DNA of 64,000 nucleotides. Origin: Allacma fusca. Taxonomy: Eukaryota; Arthropoda; Collembola; Symphypleona; Sminthuridae. Within the stretch, counting starts at the first letter, position 1, and the number at the start of each line of letters is the position of its first letter. Positions 27,501-41,243 of the stretch are shown here, in pieces. Under the pieces are notes generated by a model. The model was not told the DNA's origin, did no database searches, and saw only the letters and a list, made by a program, of their open reading frames with translations. The position numbers were made by a program, and so were the translations under genes. The stretch lies in assembly GCA_947179485.1 (NCBI GenBank), contig OX359249.1, positions 47,319,415-47,383,414 of the forward strand, written 5' to 3'.

Positions 27501-29890
27501 TTTCTGACGAAAACATTCATCAATCCACAAAATCTGAAGAGCCTGGCGACGTAGCGTCAAATATCTCCCCAAGCACAATTACTTTAGATAATAACAGCAG
27601 CACACCCGTCAAAAAATCTCCAGAAGTAATGGATAGTGAAGTATTCATACAAGCGATACATCCCGATGTTAGTGTGAAATCTGTCAATGCTGATGGCTAC
27701 CACAGCAAGAAAGAACTTCAAAACGGATTGAATTCCTCCAGCGAAAATCTTCTCTCGGCCCATAACAAACCTATTGTTAGACGGAGAGTTCCGAAAACAA
27801 ATCCATATGCTAATTATCCATCCTGTATTACTGGCAGTAACAATAACTTCCCCTATAAAGTTCACACGCTGTCCGAAGACACCCCTGGGGGCGACCGGAG
27901 TGAGCCTTCCCGCTCTGCTAAAGATATGCCTAGTTTAAAAGCGAGTAATAATGGTGGCAGTGCTGGGAATTCTTCTGACAGTTCCAGTAATACGGGGACC
28001 CCGAGAAATTCCTTACCCAGTACCCCAACACAGTCCGTGGACAAACTTTATCCACAACTTCACCGGACAGGACCGAATGCGAGCACCAAGACCTCACAAA
28101 ATCATCGTATGAATGGACTGAACCTAAACCAACCAAAATCCATTTTAAAAGAGTCCTTCCTAGCCTCTCAGATGGAGCCAGAGGACAAACTAGATGCTAG
28201 AACATTTCCACCCATTGTAAATAACCCTAATCAAGTACCAAAAATTAATACCATCCGAATTGCTGTAGGGGTACGAGAGAGGCGAAACAGTTTTCGACAA
28301 GCTGTATGGAAAGAGGCACAACCTTCTTCGAACGTAACGGATTCACTTGATCAGTCAGGAGAAGCTACCCGAAATCCCTTAAAACCTACCTACAGCAGTC
28401 CGTTTGCTTTGACTTCTAATTCTGTCCCGACCCCTGTTGCAGAGACTATGAAAGGCCACCGTAATTATGAACCTATTTGGCCCGACTCAAGTAATAATCA
28501 CCAGATTAATTACTACTCATCAAATCCAGCAACTTGTTCAAAGCCGAGTGCAGACAGTCAGACTAAAGCAGACTGGAGACCCCCTTTGAATGCGAAGCCG
28601 GCAACGGGAAGTGGTAGCCCTTATGGAATCTTAGACAGCTCAGCGACAGCTTACAGCGACAAACATGAGTCGGGTCATCAAACAAATAACAAATCCAACG
28701 ATAGGTACGAAGATCAGGTATTTAAACACAAGGTTGATGAAATTCAGGTAATGCTAGCAGAGCTGAATGCACCCGTTGGAAAACTGTCGGATAATTCGGC
28801 AGTAAATGCGGCGACGACGTTGAAGCCACACAGATCCCTACGTGCACTGTCGAGATCTCAGTATCAACAAGGACTCTCTTGTTTCACTTTTAAGAAACCG
28901 TCTTCATTTGAATCCGTCGTAGACCAGGTTCGGATGGAAGATGACCAGCAGGCACTTCTTAATAGTACCAACAGAAACTGTCAAGTCCTCGACGGAGAAA
29001 AGGAAAAAAGTAGAAGCAAAGCCATGGTCGATGTGAGAAATGCCTCTGTATCTCTTGGGAGGCATGTCAACGATTATGTGACATTGCAACAGTGCAGAAC
29101 GGTGGATAATTCGTCAGCTGCAAGTTTTCCCTCAAATCATCCTTTCAAGTCCATGTCGCCAGAATTTGAAAATGTAGTAAATGGAAATTCAGGTTCAGAT
29201 ATACCAGTTCCACCGCCACGAACTAAAAAGAATCACTATAGTCCTATTAGAGAAATGAATGATTATAGCACTATTTCAAACCTTGAAGAAGAATCTAGGC
29301 AAGTATTCGCATCCCCTTGGTCATTAAACAGTGCTAAAGGTTGCCAAGTGCAAAATGAGCGGCCTGGAGGAGTTAATCAAAATAATACTATGTTTGCAAG
29401 CAACCACGAGGGTAGTGACAACTTTGACACTAGTTCACAAGAGGAGCAGCGGAGTGCCAACACAACATCACCGAAAGCCATTATTAAAGCACTAGGTTTA
29501 TTTCAAGCAAAAGCAGCAAATGTACGCTCTAGATTCACCAACTGGGCTGAAGCCAAAGATAAAAACTTGGGTAGGCGTGTGTACGAGAACGGGAGCAGAC
29601 CGCAATTAGAAAATGAAGCATCTACAGGCACCGACAGTAGTAGTAAGTGAACTGTGCTCATTCAGAACTCTTTTCCATCAAATCATATAGTATAGATAGT
29701 ATTATTATCATTTTATATTAAGTAGTATAGTTATTATGAATTATGTACCCTTCACTTAAATGTGTTAACAGACTATTGAAGTTTATTGAATTTATTTTTA
29801 GGCTTTCAAGCCTGTCCGGGATCATCGTTACAACCAAGCAATCAAGTACCATTGGGATCCGTAGCACGTTCCAAGCATCAGTATTTATGA
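24521..29890 (+). CDS. PTPN12: PTP-PEST-class protein tyrosine phosphatase (PTPN12/18/22-like) with extended tail
   Basis: This is a cytoplasmic tyrosine phosphatase of the PEST class. Seven coding exons join in phase: 24521-24655, 24792-24900, 25010-25221, 25293-25443, 25542-25750, 25874-29642 and 29802-29890 (1557 aa). The catalytic domain spans about 15-315, with the pTyr loop KNRYKDILPFDYTRV, the WPD loop (acid D217), the P-loop HCSAGCGRTG (nucleophile C249, R255) and the Q-loop VQTKDQY (Q296). The P-loop followed by ICAIDYVW is typical of PTPN12/18/22. The remaining 1240 or so residues are Ser/Asn/Pro-rich and predicted disordered, with a candidate SH3 ligand PVPPPRTKK. Vertebrate relatives have tails of roughly 150-500 residues. 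I do not clearly see the family's C-terminal homology motif. If the last intron is retained, the protein ends at the stop at 29648-29650 instead. Confidence 0.9.
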
Positions 29891-32800
29891 AGGTTTAGAC
29901 TAAATTGTAATTGAGTTTATTTAGTGGTAACTTCGTGTATGTATTATGTTGTTATTACCTGTGCCAGCCAAAATAGCTAATTAAATGTTTTTAATTTTAA
30001 TTAATAGTATCATAACAAATAATACAACCGTCCCAATTTGTTGCACAGCGACAGCGCTCAGCTTGAACTACAGATTGACATTAAAACAAAACTCAGTTCT
30101 TTTCAGACATTATCTTACGGAATAGCTGCAAAAATAATCTACCTAGCCGGTCACTAACATCAATATCTTATCTAAGTATCCCATTTTATTTGTTGTCAAT
30201 AATTGAAATTATTTCTATCTAGCGTAGCGCATAGCTTAGTTTCGTCAGATTATATACTTTAGTAGCATATTATTTATTTTTCTACTAACACCTGCCAGAC
30301 TAGAAATCCAACCTGTAAGCGAAGAGAACGAGAGTAGTTACAGTTTTTATTTCAGATTTTTTCAGTAAATTTCGGACTACATGCTTTATTTGTAATGCTT
30401 CTGGGTCTTGTATTCCAGTTAAACGTATATTTCCTTTGACATTGCATGTGTACTTAAAAAATGTCCAATCATGAAGGGTGCACTTGAACCAGGAACGATA
30501 CCGGTATGTGATAATAATACATCGGAAATGAATTCACAGCTGTTCGAAATACGAGTAGTTTTTACACATTCCTGTAAAATACTTACAACCACCTTCCACA
30601 AGTATATACCTATACCTTTATGCTGCGATACGGATCACTTCGTGCATTTTGGTAGAACGGTGCGTGTTGAGCAATCCCCTGGCATCTGTACTATAGCATG
30701 TACATGTCTGTGTATTTAAATGTGATCCAGTAAAATTAAGTAAATTTAATAATTATGACAATCACTCATTAAACTTGTCTTTTGTACACTGCACCTTCAA
30801 GTGCAGGCTAACTCGTCGCCAGACCAATTCTAATTCTTAACGCTTTGTATGTCAGGCAGCCCAAATTGACTGGAGATACATTATTATAATTAAATATAAC
30901 TAGTACTAAGAATAACTTGTCTTCAATGCATTTGTCTGTATTATAATAAAGCAATAATAATAATTATTACATGAACGCACATGTAAGTTTTTGAAATTCA
31001 AGTGGAATATTACGGATGCCTTTTTAGTGATCTCAACAATACAGTAGCCTGAGTGCCTTCGTGGCAACTATATGAGAAATATATTAGTTTTTAAATGTTC
31101 AAAATACATCCCTATCGCAGTCGCAAGATACGTCGCAAGCCTGAAGGTCTGAAGGTAACAAGCTCGGCTATACTTAATATGAATATGTATGCATTTATAG
31201 CTAGATACAAGCAGTAAATTGTTATTAACGAAATTAAAACTAAAAATTGCTACCTTGTGAACATTGACAATAAATAAATATCATATCGAATTTCAGGGTA
31301 GCAGTTACTTTTCCAACGGGAAACCTTAGCTACTGTGTCCTGGGTGACTCAATATAAAGTATATTTAGTTTAAGGAATGCAATAGAGTATGAAAAGCAAT
31401 ATTGTCTGTACCATCAAAACATGAAAGAAATTATTAGCTACAGAACTGCCAGCAATCTTTAGCTATAGATATGTAGTCGTTACCATCAAGGTTCTGTAAG
31501 TTGTAGGGTATTTTATCAAAGCTCAGATTTATAAAATTCAATACTTGAGTGTAGTTTTAATTCAAGTCAGGCCATACATAAGCTTGGGCCAAGTTCCAAT
31601 CGATATTTTACTGGGTTTGTTATCAAAATTTCAAGTTGGGTCAAGCACAAGTTCGGATCAAACCCTAAAACCCATCCCCGAGATTACTGGCTTTTTAAGA
31701 ATCACAAAATTTTGTATACAGATGTACAGACGAAGTCACAACTAACTAATATTACTTACATACCTGTATGCATAGAAAAACTGAGGAGCAAATCAAACAT
31801 TTAGGAAAAAAAGTACTACGTTGTCCATAAAACATATGTATGTATTTGTACAGTTAGTAAATATAGCTTGTACAGTAAACGAGGAAAACTATTTTGTATA
31901 GGTTGTAAATGTTTTTGTGACTGGTCCGGTTAAGGGGTTCGGCACTTCATAACCACAACCAATTAGTACTGACATATATTTTTATGTACGCTAATCATCT
32001 AATATTATACTTATAGTAATAAAACCCTTGTCTGATTGTCGCATTGCCATCAAACCTAAAAAGCAATTTTCTTTCTGCATTTCTTTCACTCAACAGTAAG
32101 TCGGAGGACACAATCGGGTTCCTAAGTGACGTACTTCATGTTAGCTAATACTTAAGGGTTTGAAGAATTCATTTTCCTGAATTTGTAAAGAAATATCATA
32201 CCAATATAATACCTTACAAGCTTAAGCAAGCTCTTTATTCACAGCTTTCAAGGAAAGGGAAGACTTTTAGATGTTAAAAGACTCACTAAAAAACACAAAG
32301 AAAGTGCAATTTACACCCGAGTTTTGATAAAAGTGAATGGAGCTTCAAAAACCTCGCGAAAATAGGACTAATATATTGTATATATGCTTACTCATTGAAT
32401 TCTGGAGATTGGGTTAGAAAAACGTGTTTAGAAGTTCATATGCTTCACAAGTCCAACACTCTCATATGGTATATTCGCCTACGAAATCACATGGAATCAA
32501 AGGGAAAAAAATAAGACATCAAAATAACACGGAAATGGTTTATGAAAATTTATTACTTATTTGGTACAATATTATTTGCTTACTACAAATTGGGTACATC
32601 CAGTCCTGGGGTTAAATTTTATGTAACTCTGTACATGTCTTACGCGTTATATGAATAAGTGCTTTTGACGAGAGACGTGACCAACATATAGAAATAAATG
32701 TACATATCTTAGAGTTTCACACGATCTTGTTGCATCAGCATTATCTTCCTACGCATCTTTATCCGACTTGACAGCAATAAAGCTTGGCAATATAGACAAT

Positions 32801-35071
32801 GCTCAAACAAGGATAATATGTTTCAGAACAGTCAAAATTTACATAAAACTTTAGGAAATTAGGTAAATTCCTTCGCGTACTTCCTGTTATTCACTTTTGT
32901 TAATATCGAGAAATCTGTACATTAACAAAGTATTCCCATTTAAACCCATTTTATTTATCCACTTACGGCATCGTATCCGTGTGACATTGAATCTGACTTT
33001 ATTTTCATGCCAATGAACTATCTTCAGTATGTTTTCAACATAAATTGACAGCTTGGCTGTCCCTAACACCCTTCATGTGATTCCAGGTACATTACCTACA
33101 CTTCAATCCCGATGCGATTCAATCGTTACATAATTTTTAAGTATAAAAATAACTCTACCTACACAATAATTTATGCATGCTCTCTACAAGGAGTTCAAAA
33201 CTTGACGGAATGAACTGCATTAACTTACAAATTAATATAATAAGACAATAATATTCATATATATATATTGTATATATGTATATATATGTGACCTGCTTTA
33301 TGAACTTAATTACCACACAAATTGATGCAGGAAAAAGCCTACATTGATTAAATAGAGACACTTGCGAGACGAACCCACCTGCCAACGTATTCTACCTACA
33401 CGGAATTAAATGAAACGAAAAAAATACTACACGCAACTGTTCATAAATTATGCGAACTGTTGATTGTGAAATACTGTCTTATAATAAACATATAAATGAA
33501 ACAACTAAACTAATCAAAATCTGCACACAAGAACTACACTGAGTTTCTTTTACAAGATTCAAAACCTATACAACATTCATAATTACAACAATACTTAGAC
33601 AACAGGTAACTTTTAACTCTGCAATGCTTCCAGAGTCTTACTAACTGTATATACACATTTTAAAATTATAGTAGATAGGTTCAATCCACCGATTTAATAA
33701 CTACTTACAAATCTAGACTTACGGAAATAAACATAACAGGTACAGGTTTGAAAAAATTGATCTCCCCTTCCGCACTAACCTTAAAAATGGTGCCTAATGA
33801 GGATAAATCAAAATTTTTACCTTACGTACATATTTAAATATATACAATGCATACCTAAATGTGTAGTTTAACAACACTGGTCTTTAGTAATACCTATACA
33901 CAAGCTGTTAAGTAGAATCTATAACAAAGTTGCTTCACAAATATTTGCTTTCGAGTGGCCTCATATGCTAACCCGAAATGTACACTTTCTATTTACATTA
34001 AATACAGAAATTACGTCAACGTTTTCAATTCCAGTAATGCGAGAGAATTAACTATGTACAAATAATTATAATTTCATAATATTAATACTTATACTATGTA
34101 ATGCACCCTCGATTAAACACAAAATACATCCTTAAATACTTAGCTGATGGGATGGATAAATAATTCAAAAAAGCGAACCAGCTTAAGATTCTTGTTGTAC
34201 ACATGATGTAAGATGTAACAATAAACACAACAACACCACAAATAAATATTTTTTGGTAACAATAATTATGAACATTAAATCTGAGTGCTGAGTAACATAT
34301 ATTCAATAGCACATTAATTTGCCATGGAGAACAATTTGATTCATAATTTTAAATTCGGCCTGTGGGTTCCACTGGCCATGAATCGAACAATACACTTACC
34401 AAGTATTTCGTAACAGTTGCAACTGAAAATTGCCCCGTATATTCTGTCAGTTTTATGACATCATCGTTTCGCACGAACAAAGTTTACGTATCTTACTAAC
34501 TTGTGAACAACAGCAGCAATAATTCCTACCCGCTCTTAATTTGCCTTTTGATCTTGAACCTTCCGACTCTTAATTTGTCGGTAAGATTTTCGTAATAACG
34601 TTAAATCCTCGTCCAAAGTAATTTAAAACGACAAAATCAGCTTGGTGTGGTGTATTAACTTTGCCTTACGAAAATAAAGCACTGAATTGATTTTACATGA
34701 CACAAATCGTGACATATAGATAATGCAGACAAAGAGTAATGCACGCTCATAATAGGAGTGGTAATCAGAACACAATTAAAATCATCCGGTGGCTTATACG
34801 CACTGAAACTTTTGTAAATAATGATCATTTGCAAATTCCTATCACTTATTCTACATGACAAATACGAAATAATCGATGATTTATACATAAGATTATGGTA
34901 CCCGAAATACAATGCGCTTCTAGGACAATTCATGGGTAATACAAAACATATAAAAAGGGAAAAAATAAATAAACAATACATAGACTGCGTGAATCTTCAC
35001 ACTTCACTGGCAAATGATACTTTCTTTCCCAGGGTCCTCCTCACAACTGACTGTGTGATAAATAAAGCAAT
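29891..35071. other. Gene-poor region: 3' UTRs of the convergent PTP and ATXN7 genes plus intergenic DNA
   Basis: The sequence is AT-rich with no ORF above about 110 codons and no recognisable protein. Possible PTP poly(A) signals (AATAAA) occur near 30945 and 31272. A TA-rich tract lies at about 33255-33290. Nothing else is supported. Confidence 0.5.
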
Positions 35072-38000
35072 TCAGTTTGGAGGATCTACTTCTAGAGCTG
35101 GTAAAGTGTCAATATGAATTTCGATTTCATCTGCAAAAAAATATTCATACTTCTGTTATTATTTACCGTCAGCATGGGAAAAACTTAAGAAGATAAAGAT
35201 ATTTCCTCATACGCCTTTTTCCTCCCTCCTACGCTCAATGAAACACTCCAATCTGCTTCAATCATAGCTTACCCGAGACGGTAGCGTTTTCACCATCCTT
35301 GGGTTGAAAATTTATTGAAACTTCCTTAAGACGATTAGTATGCAAGTTGTGTCTTCGCTCTTTCTTGTCATCGTGTAAGCTCGAGTCAAATTTTATTAGT
35401 CGAAGAAAGCTTTTCGTCCGCAAACCTTTCATACCGTTGAAAAGATCAACATCAAAATCTTTGTTCAAATCCGATAAAATCTTATATATACAGTGCTTCT
35501 TTGAATTTTTTTGCAGCTCCATATCAACTATGGGTAACTTTCGCTTGTTACTGCCTTTTACAGTCCCGGCGAATGCAGCAAGGGCTTTGGCTGACGTTTG
35601 TAAAGCTCTCACAGCCTCCTCACTTCCTTCTACAAATTAAAGGAAACCATATCACCAAGTGTTTACTAACATGACTATTAATAAGTTCCAATTTTCTATC
35701 GTGAGTATATAATACAGAGTAAGAGAAACTGCAAAATCACGTCGAATAGACACGCCCTACCTGCAATTCTGTTGGCGATTGCTTCACTTATCGACGGATC
35801 TGGTACTATAACGTAAGGGACACTGGTTAGTTTTGGCTTGGATTTCTTTAAATTTTTCTTGGATTTGGCTTTCTTGGATGAAGTGTCTTCGAATGCACGC
35901 TTGCTTTCGAAAGGGACAATCGTAGAATATACAGGTTGCTTCAATTTTTTCCAAACTCTCTTTTGCTTAAGCACTGAAGCCATCTTTTCCTTACTTTCCT
36001 TCCCATCAGCTTTTTCAGATTTTTTCACATTTTCCTTGAAATTAAATAAAATAGCATTAAATCCTCGTGTATATCATGTACATAGAAAAATGACACTTTC
36101 CAAAATCTGTGAACTTACTCCATTCAGTTCACACGTATTTTCGTCCGAATGTTTTCGAGACTGAATAACCATAAATCCTCGTTCAATGCTTTCCCCATCA
36201 GCTAATAAAGTCAAATAGTCCCCCGGATTATTTTCACACTGATTTAATTTCTCTTTCGCTAGCAGCAGCTTTTTTCGATTTAGTATTTCGAATTTAGTAG
36301 GGGCCGAGCTTGTGCCAGTATTGCTGCATCCACCTACTATTTCTAAATTATCTATGTCACCATCTAAATGTGTTACCAAAACCGAACTCCCTGTCCCACC
36401 AGAAAAAGGGCTGTAGTGGGTTCCGGTGGAACTGGAGCCCCACTGTCTCCCTAGATTCGTGTTCATGTCCATGGAGGGCGCCATGGAGGGCGGCATTCCT
36501 GGTGTTGAGGCGGGTATCCGGGAGACCGAAGGAAATGGCTGCTGGTGAAAAGACGACGAGTTCCCGGAAGGGGGTTCGATATTGGGGGCTTCAGCATAGG
36601 TTCCATTGGAAGAGATCGAAGGTGTTGGTGTCTCGGAAAAAAGGTCATCAATTATGGAAAATAAAGGAGGTTCCGAAGGGAATAGAGATGACGCACCTGC
36701 TTGATACAGAGGTGCTGGTGGGTAAACGGCAGGAGAAGGTGTAGCGTAGGCTGCGGTCGGGTACACAGATGTTGTAGGAAATACAGACGGGGTCTTTGGA
36801 TAGACGGAGGCAATGGGGTACCGAGCTAAAGGTGCTGACTGGTACAATGCCGCATTCGAGGAGTACGAATTAAACGTCGACGAAAAATTTGAAGCTTGGA
36901 ATCCTGCAGCTGCTTGATAAACTGCCTCCTTTTGATAGTCAGTAGCATCAGTGTGGAAAGACTCAGTCGGAAAGTCTGTTCCTGCAGCAGCGTAGCTGCT
37001 TGAATATGTTGATGCGGACAGGTAGTTTTGCGACACTGCAGGAGTAAATACGGACGACGTTATGGCATGCACGGGATTCCGGAGTGTGAAACCTGAGCCA
37101 AATCCAGCACTAGGCGAAGAGTACACCGAGGAAGCCGCCGCAGGAAATAAATGCTGTGATACTGATGCGGGGAGTCCAATTAAAGAACCGTGATCAATAT
37201 TTCCACCAGACATTAGTCCAGATTGTGTTGAAAATCCGTGCGAAATATCAGGAATGATAGATCCAGATCCCATGGCTGCAGCAGAAGCTGCCATTTCTAA
37301 TGCTGCCGATAAAGGATCCTGAATTTCCATTTCTTCAGGCTGATAAGAATCCTGTATTGTTGCTAAAGACTCAGATATCGCTCTCCCCTCCGATTGTTTA
37401 CCCATATTTGAGGATATATAACTCTCCGTCTGTACTTCCACTGGAATCTCCACATTGTATGCGTAATCCGGAGTTTTCGTAGCTGGGGACTGAATGGTCG
37501 TAACAGGAAACTGATCCACAGAATTCAATGCAGGACTAGTATCAGAGGGTTTCGTCAGACTACATCCCGATTTAGAAAAACTGCCTACCTTACAACCAAG
37601 GGTGGATGGTGTGAGTTCATCAACCTCGTACAAAATTTTTGAGTCCCTGCTTACGGGTGGAGACCTCACATTTTCGCCGCTATTTTTACTGCTAGCAGTA
37701 CTCGGTGACTCGATAGAGCTCTGATTAAATGATGACTTGTCCAAAAGAATTTCCACCTTTGGGACATACAGTGTAGTTGAGCTTGACTGCATGGTCTGGC
37801 TGGAGTATGATTGAACCTTAGTTTGAGCAGAAACACTGCTAACGTTAGCAAAATTGGTAGCAGATCCGGGTGACGGCGCAGAACGGCTAGATGTATTAGG
37901 ACTGGACAAACTTAACGAAGACAGTGGACTTGGAATACTCACAGTGTACGTATTTTTAGATTTTACTTTTGATGACTGCTTCGCCGTTCCAGGTGAGTTT

Positions 38001-41000
38001 GTCTGCTAAACAAATAATAACACGAAATTAAAAACAAGAATTTATGATTGAAAGTGAACAAAGCGACACACTAATGCGAAAAATTCATTTACCACGGCAA
38101 TTGGGGATGGAGAATTGACAGAAGTTTCGCTCTGCTGATGTTCAAAAGCAGCTTTAGCAGCCTTCTCAGCATCTCTTGCTTTCTTGTGTTCTGCTAAGAG
38201 CTGATCAAAATTTTGACTTCTGCCAGGAACAGCTCTTCTCAGGGCCATAGAATGGGTCTTACATGTTAGAGACCTTGTGCAAGGGATTCCGGAATCACCA
38301 TTACTCACACCACAATGGATGTCAGGATCAAAGAGTCGATCTTTAAGCGGCAGGATTTTCCTGGGCTCATCCTTTGACTTCTTCTTTTTCTTCTTCTTGG
38401 GCGGAGGTGATAGTTCTTCATTTTTTATTTCTACCATTACAGGAGATTCCACTACTGGTGGGTGTACGGGAGATTTGTATGGTGGAGCTACATTTCCGCT
38501 GCTTCGTTGAGCAGAGTGCGAACTCTGGGATGAGCCACCAGCATGGGCCAGTTGACCACTGCTGTTGTGGTGAGTTGAGCTAGAGTGATGAGAATGATGA
38601 CTACCTGGAGACGGACTGTTGCTTGATGTCGCGGGTGGAGTGGATCGTGGGGAAGAGTGGTGATTATCTGGGTGAGACGGTTTGGGTGTTGACGGCGGTT
38701 GTTTAGATTTATGCTTGGAACTATGAGATAATGAAGTATGACTACTATTACTGCGTGAGCTATTTACTGATGGAACACTAGCTGAAGGGGGAAGAGTTGA
38801 AGCAACATGAGATTTGGACTTTAAAGGAATTTTAAAGTTCTGAAGGGTCGGTCCGGATGCACTGCTTAGTGCATTCTTAGAAGAACTGCTGCTCTTATGT
38901 GCAGAACTGGAGTCTCCAGACATTAACGTGACACCTTCGCTGGTTGTCGCGTGTTTGTCGTTATCGTTAGAACTGGATTTGTGACTATGTGAGTGACCGT
39001 GGCCATGACTGTGTGAGTGACTGTGGCCATGACTGTGTGAGTGACTGTGACTGTGTCCGCTGCTATGGCCATGACTACTGTGACCAACACCATGAGAGTG
39101 GGAGTGACCACTACTGGATTTATTCTTCTTGTCGTAAGAAGTATCCGAGTAGAACTTCATCTGCTCGTATTCCCCCTCTAATGCAACTTTGCTAGCTTTC
39201 TGCACAGCAGTAGCAATCATGTGAATAGGTTTATTTCCATAATTCGATCCATTGGAGTAACTCTTGTTCGACTGAAGCAAGCTCTCCACTGATTCATTTT
39301 GACCCGTATCCTCACTCGGGATAGACAAAGTATACGATGCAGCGGGAGTTTTAGTTCGGGATTTTGAGCTTAAGTTCGCAGACTTGTTGGAAGATATAGG
39401 AGGGGCTGCCACAGGTGGGGGCATCATCTTAGCCTTTGCTTTAGTTATTAGAGCTGGCTTTTTCAATTGTTTCGACGACTTAGAATCTAATTTAGCCAAG
39501 CTGGATTTACTGCTTTGATGTAGTTTTGGCGAGCTGCTTCTGTTACTTTGTTTGGAATGTGAATAGGACGAATGATGTACCCCATCCATCATCTTAGAAG
39601 AATCTTGATGATGGTGCTTGTGATGATCGGATTTCGAAGAGCTACGATGTGGGATAACAATCTTCTTCGAACATGCACAGACGAAGTCTCCCGCTGAGTT
39701 TGCTACATAGACAAAACCCAAGATAACAATCGTGTGGAAGTTTTGTCATACTCATCTAATCCAGCAAATAACTCACCTTCCCAATGAAAATTATGCAACC
39801 ACTGCGTTTTATATCTTCTGCCACAGCCTGGACACTGAGAAATTGACAGAATGTCATTCTCAGGATGTGAACCAAAGAGAAACATCTCTGCCAAGCATCA
39901 AAAATTTCCGGATTAATTTCCTCATACCTTCATGAGCCAGATAAAGCCAGTTTAACCCAACCTACTATCACGTGAACAAATTAATCCAAAATAATTGGAT
40001 TGTAGTCATCATACATTTACTACTCACTAAACTAGCATTACGAATCAATGTACCATGAACAATCTAGCAATGAATATATGTACATCAAGTCAGACGAGTC
40101 CCGTGAATTATATATTTACAACCGAATAAATCGATATTTCATTCCCAGAAGTTCAAGTATAGTACTTCAAGTTCAAGGTGCAAGTCTAATTAAATATCCT
40201 CAGAGTATACATCCTATTACAACTTTATTACGGATGTACCCGAAATATGTCACGTATGTCACCATAATTTGCCTTATCATGGGGTTATGCCTCAGCCCCT
40301 AATACTGGAGATTGGAAATATGCCCCAGGTCCACACCCGAACCATACCAAGACATTTGTCAATGGAATTAAAATAAATGTAACTGTCTCCAAAGTATTCA
40401 AAAGCCAAGTTTGATATAACTCAAAAAATATTTAAAAAATCCCTACAAGTGAGAACCTCAACTGTAGGTTAAATATCATCCACACAAGTTTTCCTTCACA
40501 AGGGAACTCCATACCATTTATGCCACAAAAGGAGAAACATAATTTTACCCTCAAACGGGAGTCGACTCTTTTGTTCCAAATGTTGGGATTTAATGCGGCG
40601 ATTTTTCCGAAATCTTTCCCGACGGTTGACCGCTTCTGCAATTATTCAAGGTATCATCACATAATTACTTCATCTTAGATTCCTCCTTAACTCCCATAAA
40701 CCTGTCTCGTAAATTACAAAAACTCGTTCCACGCCTTAATTATACCGTGGTCAGTGTTCAGAAGGAATTTACTGTAAATGACCCAAAGAAGAACATTAAA
40801 CTTCCTCCATTCCACCATTTTCATTATTGCCTAACTAATATCTGAATATTCCGGAGGTCAAAAAAAATGGAAGATAACATGACAGGATATTTTTGTAGAA
40901 AGGATTCTTGAAAATACTCTCAATTATTCGTTTAAATATTTTTGCATTATTAGCATCCATTCCTTTTTAAAGATGGTTGAGAGAGGAAAGGGGACAGAAG

Positions 41001-41243
41001 GTCTGACTCTCACACGCCTGCACCGTTTAGTTTACTCTGGTTGTTTGTGTTGCTCTCGTCAGCATCTATTAATATGATTTACCAGGGAACAAATCCAAAG
41101 GTTAGGTGTTGGGTTATATTTTGTGAAAAAAAAAATTTATTACCGGAATCCGTCATTCCGTCAGGGAGATTCCAGTTTCCCCATGCTGTTCCCTTGGACA
41201 CCTTCATCCTCGGTTTGGAGTACGGGTCGAAAAAGTCAGCCAT
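35072..41243 (-). CDS. ATXN7: Ataxin-7 / Sgf73 homologue, SAGA deubiquitinase-module subunit
   Basis: This subunit anchors the deubiquitinase module in the SAGA co-activator. Eight coding exons join in phase: 41243-41144, 40635-40549, 39887-39777, 39702-38093, 38005-36119, 36034-35761, 35629-35273 and 35130-35072 (1494 aa). Exon 1 carries the W-x-x-W-N element (TAWGNWNLP) like the GQSWNLW of ataxin-7. Exon 3 carries the N-terminal zinc finger, C-P-G-C followed by H-N-F-H, after MFLFGSHPENDIL. The SCA7 domain near residues 550-610 has HCGVSNGDSGIPCTRSLTC and the C-x10-C-x5-C-x2-H spacing, then GRSQNFDQLLAEHKKAR. Exon 2 is the least certain; it fits phase 1 on both sides and could be skipped without a frameshift. 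There is a His-rich tract, a poly-Lys patch and long Ser/Pro/Tyr-rich disorder, but no polyglutamine. It is longer than human ataxin-7 (about 890 aa). Confidence 0.88.
38980..39115 (-). repeat. Tandem repeat coding for a histidine/serine/glycine tract in ATXN7
   Basis: Variants of a (plus-strand) GTGACTGTGGCCATGACTGT unit recur and encode repeated HSHSHGHG on the minus strand, near residues 295-340 of the ataxin-7 homologue. The array keeps the reading frame. Confidence 0.8.

Noticed and set aside
30419..34981. Short ORFs on both strands between PTP and ATXN7
   Set aside because: All are about 60-110 codons, of low-complexity or hydrophobic AT-rich composition, with no recognisable domains.
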